Below are positions 43,144-53,400 of a DNA stretch of 64,000 nt, piece after piece. The notes beneath the pieces are model-generated. The model did no database searches. It was given only the letters and a program-made list of their open reading frames with translations, and had not been told where the DNA came from. The first letter of the stretch is position 1, and the number at the start of each line of letters is the position of its first letter. This DNA comes from CAUZIZ01 sp965219005 (GTDB taxonomy: Bacteria > Acidobacteriota > UBA6911 > RPQK01 > JAJDTT01). The stretch is from assembly GCA_965219005.1 (NCBI GenBank), contig CBDCMS010000004.1, positions 1,054,001 to 1,118,000 on the forward strand, read 5' to 3'. The position numbers were made by a program, and so were the translations under genes.

Positions 43144-44679
43144 ATGCGAAAGATGCGGGCAGTTCGTTTCTTCGTTTTGGTGGCTCTGCTGGCTGGTTGG
43201 TACGCTGCTGCTACCCGTGCAACTGTGCTCGCAGCCCAAAGCTCTCTGGACTTTCAAGTCGGCACCAGAAAGACGTCTCTGCGTTCGCAGGAACGCAACG
43301 GAAAGCTTCTTTACAGTGTCAAGGACGTCGCTGCCGCGTTGGGTCTTCGGACGCGCGACGAGGCCGACCGCCTGACGATAGAGGGTCCTGCGGGCAAACT
43401 TGAGTTGATGGACAATCGGCCATTGGTCAGGTTTCGACACGAGTATATTCTCATCTCGAGTGCCTGCTGGAGAAAGGGGATGTCGGATTGGTACGCGCCG
43501 GAGGATTTTATTGCCAAGGTTCTGCCCAATATTCTGACGGGAAGACTGGTGAGAATGAGGGGCGGATACCGCTTCGACGGTCTGGCGGTGAATCGGGTTC
43601 AGGTAGAGGTCGTCAATCACCCAGATCACGTCAGCATTACCTTTCTCCCCAGCCAGCTGGGCTCGATTCGAGTGAAGGAACAAGAGGAGCAGGTCGAGGT
43701 AGAGTTGGGAGAGTATCTGATTCGCCCGGAACTTCCCCACAACCAACCCCAGACCAAGTTGGTCTCGTCCCTGGAATTTGATTCTCAGGGTCCGTATGGA
43801 ACCTTTCGCATCCATAAGGGCAGGGGCTTCGGCTTCATGAGACAACGGCAATTACCCAGACCTGATCGAACCGTAATTGAGATCTACCCGCAGTCGGGAG
43901 TGGAGACGTCCAATAGGCCGGCACGTCCAGCCATTTCGGGGAAGTCTCCACTTGGACCTGACTTTGCTGATTTCGGTTCTCAAAGCCGAAGTGTCGGTGT
44001 CATTACCCTTGATCCGGGACATGGAGGGGAAGACTCAGGCGCGAAGTGGGCGGAGGAAGTACTCGAGAAAAACCTGGTCCTACAGCTGGCTAGTCAAGTG
44101 GAGGATCGCCTGAATCAGGGATCCCTGCGGCCTGAATTGACTCGGACTCGGGATATAACTCTTTCCCCGACCCAGAGGAGTTCGTTTGCCAACTATCACA
44201 GCTGCCAGGCCTTTATCAGTCTTCATGCGGGGGGGGCGCCGCACCAGCGCAGTCATGGGGCAGTCGTCTACGTCCACGACTACCTGGATTCTGGGGCAGC
44301 CTCGAAGTCCAAGTCCGAAACAGAACTAGTTTTCTGGGAGGACGGCCAGCGCTTGCACCGGTCGGAGAGCTTGCGTCTTGCCAAACTCATGCAGGCAGAG
44401 TTGAACCAACTTTACGAGACCCGGAACTCGGTCGTGAAGATCCCACTCACGGTGCTTGCCCCCGTGGCAGCGCCGGCCGTATTGGTCGAGGTTGGATTTC
44501 TGACTCACGAGGGTGATCGCGAGAAGCTGAGCTCGATTGAGTTCCAGGAGGAACTGGCTGGTGCCATTGCAAGAGCCGTAGTCGCATTCCTTGAAAACGA
44601 CAGCGCTGTCCGCCGACGGAATTCAGAGGATGGGTTGACTTCGGCCCTTACAACTTCCGGGGATCGAAGAGCAAGATAA
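43144..44679 (+). CDS. N-acetylmuramoyl-L-alanine amidase (AmiC-type)
   Basis: The 511-residue exported protein has a signal peptide (FFVLVALLAGWYAAATRATVLAA), an N-terminal copper-amine-oxidase-N-like domain (SLDFQVGTRKTSLRSQERNG; LYSVKDVAAALGL), a middle linker domain, and a C-terminal Amidase_3 domain: VITLDPGHGGEDSGA (Zn His), a Glu in EEVLEKNLVLQLA, FISLHAGGAP (Zn His) and VLVEVGFLTHEGD (catalytic Glu). It cleaves the lactyl-peptide bond of peptidoglycan in the periplasm, typically during cell separation. It is the first gene of an amidase-GerMN-rph-rdgB run; GerMN starts 7 bases after its stop. Confidence 0.93.
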   Translation: MRKMRAVRFFVLVALLAGWYAAATRATVLAAQSSLDFQVGTRKTSLRSQERNGKLLYSVKDVAAALGLRTRDEADRLTIEGPAGKLELMDNRPLVRFRHEYILISSACWRKGMSDWYAPEDFIAKVLPNILTGRLVRMRGGYRFDGLAVNRVQVEVVNHPDHVSITFLPSQLGSIRVKEQEEQVEVELGEYLIRPELPHNQPQTKLVSSLEFDSQGPYGTFRIHKGRGFGFMRQRQLPRPDRTVIEIYPQSGVETSNRPARPAISGKSPLGPDFADFGSQSRSVGVITLDPGHGGEDSGAKWAEEVLEKNLVLQLASQVEDRLNQGSLRPELTRTRDITLSPTQRSSFANYHSCQAFISLHAGGAPHQRSHGAVVYVHDYLDSGAASKSKSETELVFWEDGQRLHRSESLRLAKLMQAELNQLYETRNSVVKIPLTVLAPVAAPAVLVEVGFLTHEGDREKLSSIEFQEELAGAIARAVVAFLENDSAVRRRNSEDGLTSALTTSGDRRAR

Positions 44680-44686
44680 CGCAGCA

Positions 44687-45265
44687 ATGAAGGAATATCG
44701 AATTGCCCTGACCGTTTTCCTTTTGGTTGGGAGTGCTCTCATCGCCGCGGTTTACTTCTTCGAGTCCGAACGCGAGCGCCATCAGCAGATCGAAGAAGCC
44801 GACCACGAGGTTCTCGATGTCGAGTCAAGTGTGGTGGAGGTAAAAGGAGAGGGCGAGTTGCAGGTCAAGCTGTTTTTCTGTTCGGTGGGAGCGAAGGGGC
44901 CGAGCACGAGAGCGTTCGAGATTGAAGAGCGGACCATTCTGCAGACCGAAGATTCAGTCTTGAACGCGCGACAGATTGTCAGCGAGATCATGAAGAGCAG
45001 GGGAGAGGAATCTCCCCGGATATTTCCGGAGGAAGCGAGGGTGCGACAGATCTATCTGCTCGATGACGGGACGGCTCTGGTAGATCTGGCGCAGGAGACC
45101 ACCCAGCGACTTGCTGGAGGAGTCACCTCGGAGCTCTGTGCTATTCGCTCGATCACTCGTTCTCTAAAGGAGAACCTGGCTCAGGTCAAGAGGGTTAAAT
45201 TTCTGGTCGAAGGAGAGGAGCGAGCTACCCTTGCTGGTCATGTTTCCATTGGTAGACCCTTCTAG
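44687..45265 (+). CDS. GerMN-domain membrane protein
   Basis: The 192-residue protein has one N-terminal membrane anchor (residues 6-24, ALTVFLLVGSALIAAVYFF), a charged linker, and a GerMN domain from about 55 onward: LQVKLFFCSVG, ARQIVSEIMKSRGE, RQIYLLDDGTALVDLAQE and SITRSLKENLAQVKRVKFLVEG. GerMN domains occur in periplasmic lipoproteins and anchored proteins linked to peptidoglycan. The gene order amidase-GerMN-rph-rdgB is widespread in several diderm phyla. Role in cell-wall work inferred. Confidence 0.9.
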   Translation: MKEYRIALTVFLLVGSALIAAVYFFESERERHQQIEEADHEVLDVESSVVEVKGEGELQVKLFFCSVGAKGPSTRAFEIEERTILQTEDSVLNARQIVSEIMKSRGEESPRIFPEEARVRQIYLLDDGTALVDLAQETTQRLAGGVTSELCAIRSITRSLKENLAQVKRVKFLVEGEERATLAGHVSIGRPF

Positions 45266-45277
45266 TAGAATTAGGAA

Positions 45278-46078
45278 ATGACGTTTCGAGGTGACGGTCG
45301 TCAAGTCGACGAGTTGAGAGCCGTATCCATTTTCCCCGACTACAACAAGCATGCTGAGGGGTCCGCACTTATCGAGTGCGGAAACACCCGAGTCATCTGC
45401 ACCGCGAGCGTCGAGAACAAGGTGCCTCCCTTCCTCAGAGGGACAGGCCAGGGGTGGATAACTTCTGAGTATGGGATGATTCCCAGGTCTACCTCTACCC
45501 GAATGATCAGGGAGTCATCGAAAGGAAAGCCCTCAGGCCGGACCCAGGAGATCCAACGTTTGATTGGGCGTTCCCTTCGGTCTGTAGTGGACATGGACAG
45601 CATGGGTGAGCGTACGATCTGGGTCGATTGCGATGTCATCCAGGCAGATGGGGGAACGCGTACGGCGGCTATCACAGGATCCTTCATAGCTCTTGCGCTG
45701 GCAGTAGCTGGTTTGAGGCGTCAACGGGTCCTCTCCAAGGGCATACTCATCGACCTGGTTGCTGCGGTTAGCGTCGGTATCGTGGACAAGGAGGCTCTTC
45801 TGGACCTCAACTACAAGGAAGATTCGGCCGCTGAAGTAGACATGAATGTGGTCATAACTGGCAGGGATCTATTCGTCGAGGTTCAGGGGACTGCTGAAGG
45901 CCAGCCCTATTCCCAAGACGATCTGAGCCTTCTATTACAGTTGGCCCGAGGTGGAATTCACCAACTCATCGAGAAACAGCGGGAGATCCTGGAGCAGAGT
46001 GTGGAAGACATTTCCCAGCTGTTTCAAGAAGAGGTTGAGACTGCGCAAGTTACGGCTCCTTCTGGCGACAAAGAATAA
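45278..46078 (+). CDS. rph: Ribonuclease PH
   Basis: RNase PH trims the 3' ends of tRNA precursors using phosphate. The 266-residue protein is near the usual length of about 240-260, with a somewhat longer acidic C-terminus. Motifs: MIPRSTSTRMIRESSKGKPSGRTQEIQ in part (PRST and RxxGRT), IWVDCDVIQADGGTRTAAITG and EDSAAEVDMNVV. GGAA precedes ATG 45278. Its 3' end overlaps the rdgB start by 44 bases. Confidence 0.96.
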   Translation: MTFRGDGRQVDELRAVSIFPDYNKHAEGSALIECGNTRVICTASVENKVPPFLRGTGQGWITSEYGMIPRSTSTRMIRESSKGKPSGRTQEIQRLIGRSLRSVVDMDSMGERTIWVDCDVIQADGGTRTAAITGSFIALALAVAGLRRQRVLSKGILIDLVAAVSVGIVDKEALLDLNYKEDSAAEVDMNVVITGRDLFVEVQGTAEGQPYSQDDLSLLLQLARGGIHQLIEKQREILEQSVEDISQLFQEEVETAQVTAPSGDKE

Positions 46079-46643
46079 GGGGAAGCTGATAGAGGTCCAG
46101 GACGCGCTGCGCGGGCTGCCCCTCATCCTAGAAACTCTCGTCCAGTATCCGGACCTTCCCGACGTGGTGGAAGATGGTCCTACGTTCGCCGCGAACGCCA
46201 AGCTGAAATCAGAGCACTACCGCCGCCTTACCGGACTGGCGACTCTCGCAGACGATTCGGGGCTCGCCGTCGAGATGCTCGATGGAGCACCGGGGATCCA
46301 CTCGGCTCGTTTCGCCCCCAGCGATGACGCCAGGATCCGGAAACTACTGTTGACGCTCGATCAGGTCGATCCCGACTGGACGAACCTGGGGGCACGAGCT
46401 CGCTTTGTCTGCGCTCTCTGTCTTTCGAGGCCGAGCGGGCAGATCGAGGCAGAAGGAGAAGTCTGGGGACAGATCATCCCCACTCCTCGAGGCGATGGTG
46501 GATTCGGATACGACCCGGTCTTCTACTACCCACCCTCAGGCAAGACTTTTGCCGAGCTCACCTTGGTCGAGAAGAACCGGATATCGCACCGCGCTAAGGC
46601 CTTGGAGGCACTGCGATCAAGCTTGGGATCTTGGCCAGGCTGA
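46035..46643 (+). CDS. rdgB: Non-canonical purine NTP pyrophosphatase (RdgB/HAM1)
   Basis: RdgB hydrolyses dITP, ITP and XTP to keep them out of nucleic acid. The family begins with LLLATKNKGKL, here preceded by a TTG at 46035 (LRLRKLRLLLATKNKGKL), giving about 202 residues, the usual length. The ATG at 45951 would add 28 residues lying inside rph, so TTG is preferred. Other motifs: GPTFAANAKLKSEHY, LADDSGLAVEMLDG and GDGGFGYDPVFYYP. It overlaps rph by 44 bases, so translation coupling is likely. Confidence 0.93.
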   Translation: MRLRKLRLLLATKNKGKLIEVQDALRGLPLILETLVQYPDLPDVVEDGPTFAANAKLKSEHYRRLTGLATLADDSGLAVEMLDGAPGIHSARFAPSDDARIRKLLLTLDQVDPDWTNLGARARFVCALCLSRPSGQIEAEGEVWGQIIPTPRGDGGFGYDPVFYYPPSGKTFAELTLVEKNRISHRAKALEALRSSLGSWPG

Positions 46644-46664
46644 TGACGGCGGACGGTCAGTGGT

Positions 46665-48734
46665 TCAGTCCGAAGCCGTCAGGAGCTCCTCCAACTCGGC
46701 GCGGGTAGTTACTGGCTTCTGACAAGCATAGTCCTTGCACAGATAGGCAGTTGCCTTGCCTTCTAGGGCCATTTTCCCCGCCAACAGGGGGATCTTGCGT
46801 CCCAGGGCATCGTCGACTGACTCAGAGCTTGCGAGCACTTTGTTGGGTAGATAGCGCCCCTTTATGGCGGCCAGCAGCTGTTCCTGTTCCGTCTGTGGGC
46901 CAACTAGCGCAAACTCCTGAACGGGTCCCAAGAAAAAATCCAAGGCCTGCTGCCAAAAACCGAAGGCCAGCGGGTGACGGGATAGGGCTCGGCTTACGCG
47001 GCCGAGCATATGCTCAGCCTTCTCATGGTAGTCCCGCTTCCCTAGAATCTTCGCTAGTCGCAGCAGGTTGAAGCAAGAAACGGCGTTACCGCTGGGGGTG
47101 GCGTTGTCCATGTACTCCTTGTGTCTTATCAGGAGTCGCTCGTGGTCGGAAGGAGTGAAGTAGAAGTCTTTGCTTTCAGGATCCCAGTACAACCTGATCT
47201 GCGCCTCTATGAGCGCAGCCGCATCGTCGAGCCATCGCGTGTCTCCGGTTGCCTGATAGGTTGCGATCCAGCCCTCGACCACCATGGCATAGTCTTCCAG
47301 ATAGCCGTTGAGCTTGGCCTTGCCATCTTTCCAGGTTCGAAACAGCCGGTCTTCAACGACCATCTGGGTGGACAGGAATTCGGCATTGCTGACGGCAGTT
47401 TCTAGATAGTCGGGGCGATCCAGGGTGAAGGCTGCCTCGGCGAACGCCGTCAGCATCAGGCCATTCCACGAAGCCAGGACCTTGTCGTCGAGCCCCGGTT
47501 TGATTCGTGTTTCCCTTACCTCGAGGAGCTTCGCGCGAGCCTGGGTCAAGAGATCAGTTAGCTGGCCTGGGGAAATGCCTACATTCCGGGCGTGCGCAGC
47601 TAGTTCGAGCCTAGGGTGCAGAACGTTGCTTCCTTCGAAATTACCTGTAGAGGTAACGTCGAAATAGCCGTTGAAGATCTCCGCGTCTTCTTCACCCAGG
47701 ATTTCCTGGATCTCATCCGGGGTCCACGCGTAGAACTTACCCTCTTCGCCTTCGCTGTCGGCATCTTGAGCTGAATAGAAGCCGCCTTCTGGGTGCCGCA
47801 TTTCACGCCCCACGTAGTCGAGTGTCTCCTCAACCACAGTGCGATAGAAGGGATTTCCGGTGAGCTGATGTGCCTCCAGATAGACCCGTGCCAGTAACGC
47901 ATTGTCATAGAGCATCTTTTCGAAGTGCGGGATCAGCCAGCGCTCATCGACCGAGTAGCGGTGAAATCCTCCCCCCAACTGATCGTAGATGCCGCCTCGA
48001 GCCATCTCATCCAAGGTGAGGCTGGCCATATCCAGAGCCGACTCACTGCCCCTACGCTTCGAGTATCGAAGCAGGGAAGCGAGGACCATCGCACTGGGAA
48101 ACTTGGGCGCACCGCCGAATCCACCGTGGTGTGAGTCGAACTGCTGGCGGCATCCGTTGTAGGCCTCGTCCAGGACCGTCTCCTGGATCACTTCTTCGGC
48201 GATGCTCCACTGAGACGCTTCCTGGAGCCTCCGAATGGTCTCGGCTTGACCTGCCTCAATCTCACCACGGCGCTGTCTAAATGCCTCCTTGATCTGCTCC
48301 AGCACACGTTTGAATCCGGGCCGGCCGTAACGGTCGTCTGGCGGGAAGTAGGTTCCTCCGTAGAATGGCACCAGGTCTGGAGTCAGGAAAACGGTCAAGG
48401 GCCATCCGCCGCTGCCTGTGGTCATCTGGACGAAGTTCATATAGATGGCGTCCAGGTCGGGCCTCTCTTCGCGGTCGACCTTGATATTGATGAACTCGTC
48501 GTTCATCACTTGGGCGATCTCCTCGTTTTCGAACGATTCATGTTCCATCACATGGCACCAGTGGCAGGCGGAGTAACCAATGCTCAGGAGGATTGGTTTG
48601 TCTTGTTCCCGGGAGGCTGTCAGTGCTTCCTCGCCCCAGGGATTCCAGGCCACGGGATTGGAGGCGTGCTGGAGCAGATAGGGACTGCTTTCTTGGGATA
48701 GTCGGTTGGTATTCTGTTCCGGTTCCTTCGGCAT
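46665..48734 (-). CDS. Thioredoxin-fold YyaL/DUF255-family protein
   Basis: The 689-residue protein matches the YyaL/Spermatogenesis-associated protein 20 family. The N-terminus has NRLSQESSPYLLQHASNPV and the thioredoxin-like CHWCHVMEHESF motif, then INIKVDREERPDLD and FVQMTTGSGGWPLTVFLTPD. The rest forms an alpha/alpha-barrel like those of glycan isomerases. Length is normal. The cellular role is poorly known; cytoplasmic, since no signal is seen. The gene stands convergent to rdgB with 21 bases between them. Confidence 0.93.
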   Translation of the reverse strand: MPKEPEQNTNRLSQESSPYLLQHASNPVAWNPWGEEALTASREQDKPILLSIGYSACHWCHVMEHESFENEEIAQVMNDEFINIKVDREERPDLDAIYMNFVQMTTGSGGWPLTVFLTPDLVPFYGGTYFPPDDRYGRPGFKRVLEQIKEAFRQRRGEIEAGQAETIRRLQEASQWSIAEEVIQETVLDEAYNGCRQQFDSHHGGFGGAPKFPSAMVLASLLRYSKRRGSESALDMASLTLDEMARGGIYDQLGGGFHRYSVDERWLIPHFEKMLYDNALLARVYLEAHQLTGNPFYRTVVEETLDYVGREMRHPEGGFYSAQDADSEGEEGKFYAWTPDEIQEILGEEDAEIFNGYFDVTSTGNFEGSNVLHPRLELAAHARNVGISPGQLTDLLTQARAKLLEVRETRIKPGLDDKVLASWNGLMLTAFAEAAFTLDRPDYLETAVSNAEFLSTQMVVEDRLFRTWKDGKAKLNGYLEDYAMVVEGWIATYQATGDTRWLDDAAALIEAQIRLYWDPESKDFYFTPSDHERLLIRHKEYMDNATPSGNAVSCFNLLRLAKILGKRDYHEKAEHMLGRVSRALSRHPLAFGFWQQALDFFLGPVQEFALVGPQTEQEQLLAAIKGRYLPNKVLASSESVDDALGRKIPLLAGKMALEGKATAYLCKDYACQKPVTTRAELEELLTASD

Positions 48735-48828
48735 TGGTTCTCCTTCCCGGACATTCTAGCGAAAGCGAGGTGCTCAAGCGCGGAGGCAGGTGCAAGCGAG
48801 GCAAGAAGGTCAGGTGGACAAGGGGTCA

Positions 48829-49012
48829 CTAGCCCGCATTTCTCATCACTTGTCGTAGCGAGGCGCCGCAAGGGCCGTCCTGGCAAGGCTTGCGACCGAG
48901 GCCGCCGCAGTCGTACTTGTACAGTGCGTCGAGGAGGCCGACCGAGCATAACACAGCCAGGGCGGATAATTGCGGCGTCGCAGTAGACCAGCGATGAGAA
49001 ATGCGGGTTAGG
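48829..49012. mobile_element. MITE-like element with CTAG/TTAG ends (M2)
   Basis: Inverted repeats CCCGCATTTCTCATC (left, after CTAG 48829-48832) and GATGAGAAATGCGGG (right) border about 183 bases without an ORF. The right border reads TTAG, a one-base change from CTAG. It ends 11 bases after the queC stop. The remaining bases of the gap 48735-49022 show nothing else. Confidence 0.75.
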
Positions 49013-49022
49013 GGCCTGAATA

Positions 49023-49700
49023 CTATTCAATCTGAGGAGGGGAGGCATAGCAGGTGGGGTCGGGGACGCCTGAAGCCTGAAAGGCCTGAGCCCTCTGCTG
49101 ACAGGTTCCACACTTTCCGCAGTGCCGCGCTCCACCTTTGTAGCAGCTCCAGGTGAGGTGAAACGGGACTCCTAGCTTGCCGCCGATGCTGACGATATCC
49201 TTCTTGCTCGTGAGGATGAAAGGGGACAGTATCTCGATGGGTTCGTAGTCGCATAGTCGGGCCGCTTGCCCCAGGGCCTCGACGAACTCGTGTCTGCAGT
49301 CCGGGTAGACAGCTCGGTCTCCGGCATGCGCCGCATAGGCTACTGTGCCGATCTCCGACGCTATGGCCCAGCTGATCGCTACCGCCAACATCAACATGTT
49401 GCGATTGGGTACGACTGTCACCTTCATGTTCTCCACGTCGTAGGTCCCCTCGGGCAGGTCGACGCTGGGGTCGGTCAAGGCACTTTGACCGAACAGAGCC
49501 CTTATCGAGGATAGGTCAGCGATCTGGAACTCTACGCCCAGCGTCTCACATATGGTTCGAGCTGAATCCAGCTCTTTCAGGTGGCGCTGCCCGTAGTCGA
49601 TCCCCAGGGCCTTCACCAGGTAGCCCTCGGAGATCAGGGAGTAGAGCAGGGTTGTGGAATCCATGCCACCACTGTAGATAAGAATGGCCTTGCGGCTCAT
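49023..49700 (-). CDS. queC: 7-cyano-7-deazaguanine synthase
   Basis: QueC makes preQ0 from 7-carboxy-7-deazaguanine, ammonia and ATP, on the path to queuosine in tRNA or to 7-deazaguanine DNA modifications. The 225-residue protein has the PP-loop SGGMDSTT (10-17) and the zinc Cys set SCYKGGARHCGKCGTC near the end. Family text includes GIDYGQRHLKELDSA and VPNRNMLMLAVA. queD, queE and folE are not nearby. The flanks show no DNA-modification genes, so tRNA modification is the default reading. Confidence 0.95.
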   Translation of the reverse strand: MSRKAILIYSGGMDSTTLLYSLISEGYLVKALGIDYGQRHLKELDSARTICETLGVEFQIADLSSIRALFGQSALTDPSVDLPEGTYDVENMKVTVVPNRNMLMLAVAISWAIASEIGTVAYAAHAGDRAVYPDCRHEFVEALGQAARLCDYEPIEILSPFILTSKKDIVSIGGKLGVPFHLTWSCYKGGARHCGKCGTCQQRAQAFQASGVPDPTCYASPPQIE

Positions 49701-49786
49701 ACGTGATCTTCTCCCTTCTAACGTGCTGCTGTCTCGTGTTCTCGATCGTCAGGTCTGAGGAAGCTGGATACGGTCAGCGACACCCG

Positions 49787-50434
49787 CTACGGTGAGAGGC
49801 GCTGCCTGATCCAGCTGTCTTGGTTCGAAAGCTGATAGCGCAGCCGATCGTTGAGGCGATTCGGACGACCCTGCCAGAACTCGATCATCTCCGCAATCAG
49901 TCGGTAACCTCCCCAGTGAGGTGGGCGCGGGATTGGCTGGTTCTGATAGCGTCGGTCGAGCTGGCCCATCCGCCGCTCCAACACCTTGCGATCGGCGACC
50001 ACTTGACTTTGATGGGAAGTCCAGGCGGCTAGCTGGGCTCCCCGGGGACGGCTCTGGAAATAGGTGTCGGAGTCTTCCCGCGAGGTCCGCTGCGTCTGTC
50101 CCTCGATTCGTATCTGTCGCTCAACACTCGGCCACAAGAAAACGAGTGCCCCACGAGGGTTGCTGCTGAGTTCATCACTCTTGGTGCTCCGATAGTCGGT
50201 GAAGAAGGTGAATCCATCTTTACCGAAGTCCTTTAGCAGGACGATACGCGCAGAGGGTTTCCCCTCCGGAGAGACGGTTGCCAGCGTCATTGCGTTTACG
50301 TGCGGGACACCTGCCTCGAAAGCTTTCTCCAGCCAGCGCTGGAACAGGGCAAACGGATTCAGCCCGGCTATCTCCTCTACCAGTGAGTCTTTTTCATACT
50401 CGCGACGCTGGCTCAAGTGGTCCATCGTTTCCAT
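49787..50434 (-). CDS. pdxH: Pyridoxamine 5'-phosphate oxidase
   Basis: PdxH oxidises pyridoxine or pyridoxamine phosphate to PLP with FMN. The 215-residue protein shows REYEKDSLVEEI (N-terminal), MTLATVSPEGKPSARIVLLK, FTFFTDYRSTKSDEL (FMN site), SRPRGAQLAAWTSHQSQV and the closing RLRYQ...SWIRQRLSP, as in the family. Start at ATG 50434; ATG 50425 (MDHLSQ) is also possible. It follows the big cytochrome lipoprotein gene by 24 bases on the same strand. PLP is the cofactor of GcvPB at the left end of this window. Confidence 0.95.
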   Translation of the reverse strand: METMDHLSQRREYEKDSLVEEIAGLNPFALFQRWLEKAFEAGVPHVNAMTLATVSPEGKPSARIVLLKDFGKDGFTFFTDYRSTKSDELSSNPRGALVFLWPSVERQIRIEGQTQRTSREDSDTYFQSRPRGAQLAAWTSHQSQVVADRKVLERRMGQLDRRYQNQPIPRPPHWGGYRLIAEMIEFWQGRPNRLNDRLRYQLSNQDSWIRQRLSP

Positions 50435-50458
50435 GGTCAGGTGCCTGCCGCAGGGATG

Positions 50459-53400
50459 TTACTGGTCGAGTAGGTCATCGCCTTGAAGGAAGGCGATAAC
50501 GTCGGCTAGATCCTGTTTTTTCAGATCCTCTTCTAGTCCGTCGGGCATCAGCGAGACGTTCGAGGCTCGAATCTCTACTATCTGGGACCGAAGAAGCGCA
50601 GTTTCCTCTCCTTCGCCCCGTCTCATCGTGAGGGTGCCGGGCGTTTCTGAGACGATCAGGCCATCGTGCATCTGGCCATCCTTCGTCATGATGACATAGT
50701 TGGTGTAGAAGGGCGACACTGCGCTGCTGGGATCGAGAATCGCCTCCAGCAGCTCTCTCTTGCTTTTGCCCTTTACCCGACCTAGATCCGGCGCGACGCC
50801 CTTTCCCTGCTGTCTGAGATGACAGCTGGCGCAGTGCTCTTCGAACAGTTCGCGACCGCGCCTGGAACTCGAGGGTAGGTCGAGCGCCACCTGATGCTCT
50901 GTCACCACCAAGCTTCGTTCGCTCTCTCGCTCCCCAAAGACCTGGGTGGCCAGCTCGCGGATCTCGGGGGATGGATTCTCCAGGAGCTTCATCCTGTGGG
51001 GAAGATCGAGAGCGGAGTCTTCGATTCTTCCTGCCTGAACGGCGTGCAGCAGTGCTTGACAGTGTTGGCGTCGGCTCAAGAGAACATCGACGGCGGGCCG
51101 GCGTATCTTAGGTCCAAAGATTTTCCAGCGCTCAATCAGCAAGGTTCCGGCTTGAGGCTCGTCAAAGAGGCCAAGGGTTTGGATTGTCTCCTTCAGCAGT
51201 TCTGATGGCTGCTGGGCCGAAAGAAGCTGATCGAAGACTGGAAGCAATTGCTGGAACCTACCCCCCGCCAGAGATCGAATAGCCCACCCTCTCTTTTCGG
51301 TGGACAGCATCGGGTCGAGTGCTTGCTGGGTCGAAAGTGAGATCAATTGGGCCAGTTCGAAGTGCTGCGCGACGGCTCTGGCTGCTGCTTGAACGGATTC
51401 TGAGGAATCAGCCAGGAAAGAGCTCAGCGCTCGGTCGGCTGTAGGGACTCTGAGTCCTCTGACCCCCGCCAGCTTAAGCCCGCTCGAGAGCCCGTTCAGG
51501 AGCGCGGTCCGGTGGTCAGCGTTTCGGAGCGGATTACGGCTAACCATGAGCCCCAGCAGGCTGGAGACTTCGTCGCGGTCGTTGCGGGCTCCGACGATCG
51601 TCCCGATTTCCTTCAGAAACTTCTTTGTGGGTGGTTCGCGTTCCTCCTTTAGCAGCGCGTTGAGTAGTTCAACCGAAGAGCCCGTTGGCGAGCTCAAAAC
51701 GGCAGCGCGGAGCCAATCATCCTGGCGATATCCAGCGAGCAGGGAGGCGAGAGCTTGGATGGTTGACGGTCCTGGGAACTGGCCCAGAGTCAAAGCAAGT
51801 TGGAAGCGAACGCGAGCAGACGGGTCGTCCGTCATGTTGAGAAGATGAGGCTGAAGTTCGTGGAACTCCTCAGCCAAACGCAACGCGTGCTCTCGTACAT
51901 TGGGGCTGGGGTCTCCCAGGAGTCTCCGGATCAGGGTGGCATCGAGACCCGAGAGCCCTTCCAGTGCGTACAGAGAGTGGAGGCGCGTCTCGGCTACCGG
52001 ACTTCCCAGACCCGTCTCCTTCAACCACGGAATCGCCTGCCGATCCTGTCGCTCCAGCAGGAGGCGCTGAGCGGTAAGTCTCCACCATGCGTTGGCGTGT
52101 GACAGCAACTGGACCAACTCGGAGGTAGAAGCACCACCAAGGTCGGTTTTCCTGGGGACAGATCTTTGTTCCAGGACAGAGGTCTTGGGCAATACTCGAT
52201 AGATGCGCCCCCGATCGTCTCCGGCATAGAAATCCAGATCTTCTTTCAGGGCGTCGGGAATGAACTCGGGTCCTTCTACGACTTGACGATACATGTCGAC
52301 CACATACAGATTACCGTCAGGTCCGTTGGCAAGGTTGCAGGGGCGGAACCAGGGATCGGTGGAGGCCAGGAACTCTGTCCCCGATTCGGAGTCGTCTCGG
52401 CTAGCGACGAAGGTGCCGCCTCGAGGTCGCAGAATGTCTCTGTGCACAAGGTGCCCTGCCACATCCCCGGTGAACAGATTGCCTCGATAGTTCTCGGGCA
52501 AAGTATCGCCGCCGTAGATCGTTCCTCCTGCAGCAGCTGTGAAGAATCCAGAGGCTTCCTCCTTTCGATCCAGCTGTAGCTCCCGGAAGCGCTGTTGTCG
52601 GATTCGAGTCCTCTTCTCACGCCATTCCTCGGGAGGAGTCAGCTGAAACAGACGCTCACCGTGGTCGGAGATGTCTTCTGAGAGCCCGGTAAGGGTAAAG
52701 AAGGGGTTCCGGGTAAGATAGGAGCGCGGCATTACTGCGTGGCTCACGTGCCGGGAGTTATGGGTGGAAAAACGGTTGCCCCACGCATCCACCGCGAGAC
52801 CATACTGAGTGGGGCCCGAGGCTGCTTCGAAGAGTCCACGATCCAGCCGGAAGCGGAAATCAGCTCCCAAGACAGAAACCGGCTCCGCCTCGGGGCGTTC
52901 CAGAAAGGTGATGAGCCCCTGCTGTCCGCTGTTCGCGGCGTAGATCCAATTGTCCACGGAAAAACGCAAGTTCGTGATTCTTCCCTCTGGATGGGCCAGT
53001 CGGAAGCCCCTGAACAGCACTTTCCGAACGTCAGCCTTCCCATCTCCGTCGGTGTCTTTCAGGTACAGGATCTCGGGTGCCGCAGGTACCAGAAGCCCCC
53101 CGTTCCAGGGTAGTAGGCTGGCTACCTGAAGAAGATTATCTGCGAAGACAGTAGAGTGGTCGATCCGACCATCGCCATCCCTGTCTTCGAGCAGCTTGAT
53201 TCTTCCTCGGGGAGATTCTCCCGTCGGTGGGTCGAACGGATAGTCCAGCATCTCGGCGACGAAAGCCTGCCCCCGCTCGTCGAAAACCAGCTCCACGGGA
53301 TCGACCACATAGGGCTCAGCCGCAAACAACTCTACGCGGAAATCGTCCGAAATCCGCAGGCTTTTCAGTCCGTCTTCGGGTGAAAGGGGAGCGCTAGACT

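Noticed and set aside
49023..49700. Part of a 7-deazaguanine DNA-modification (dpd) island
   Set aside because: Only queC is present; the flanking genes are a thioredoxin-fold protein and pdxH, with no dpd or restriction genes.
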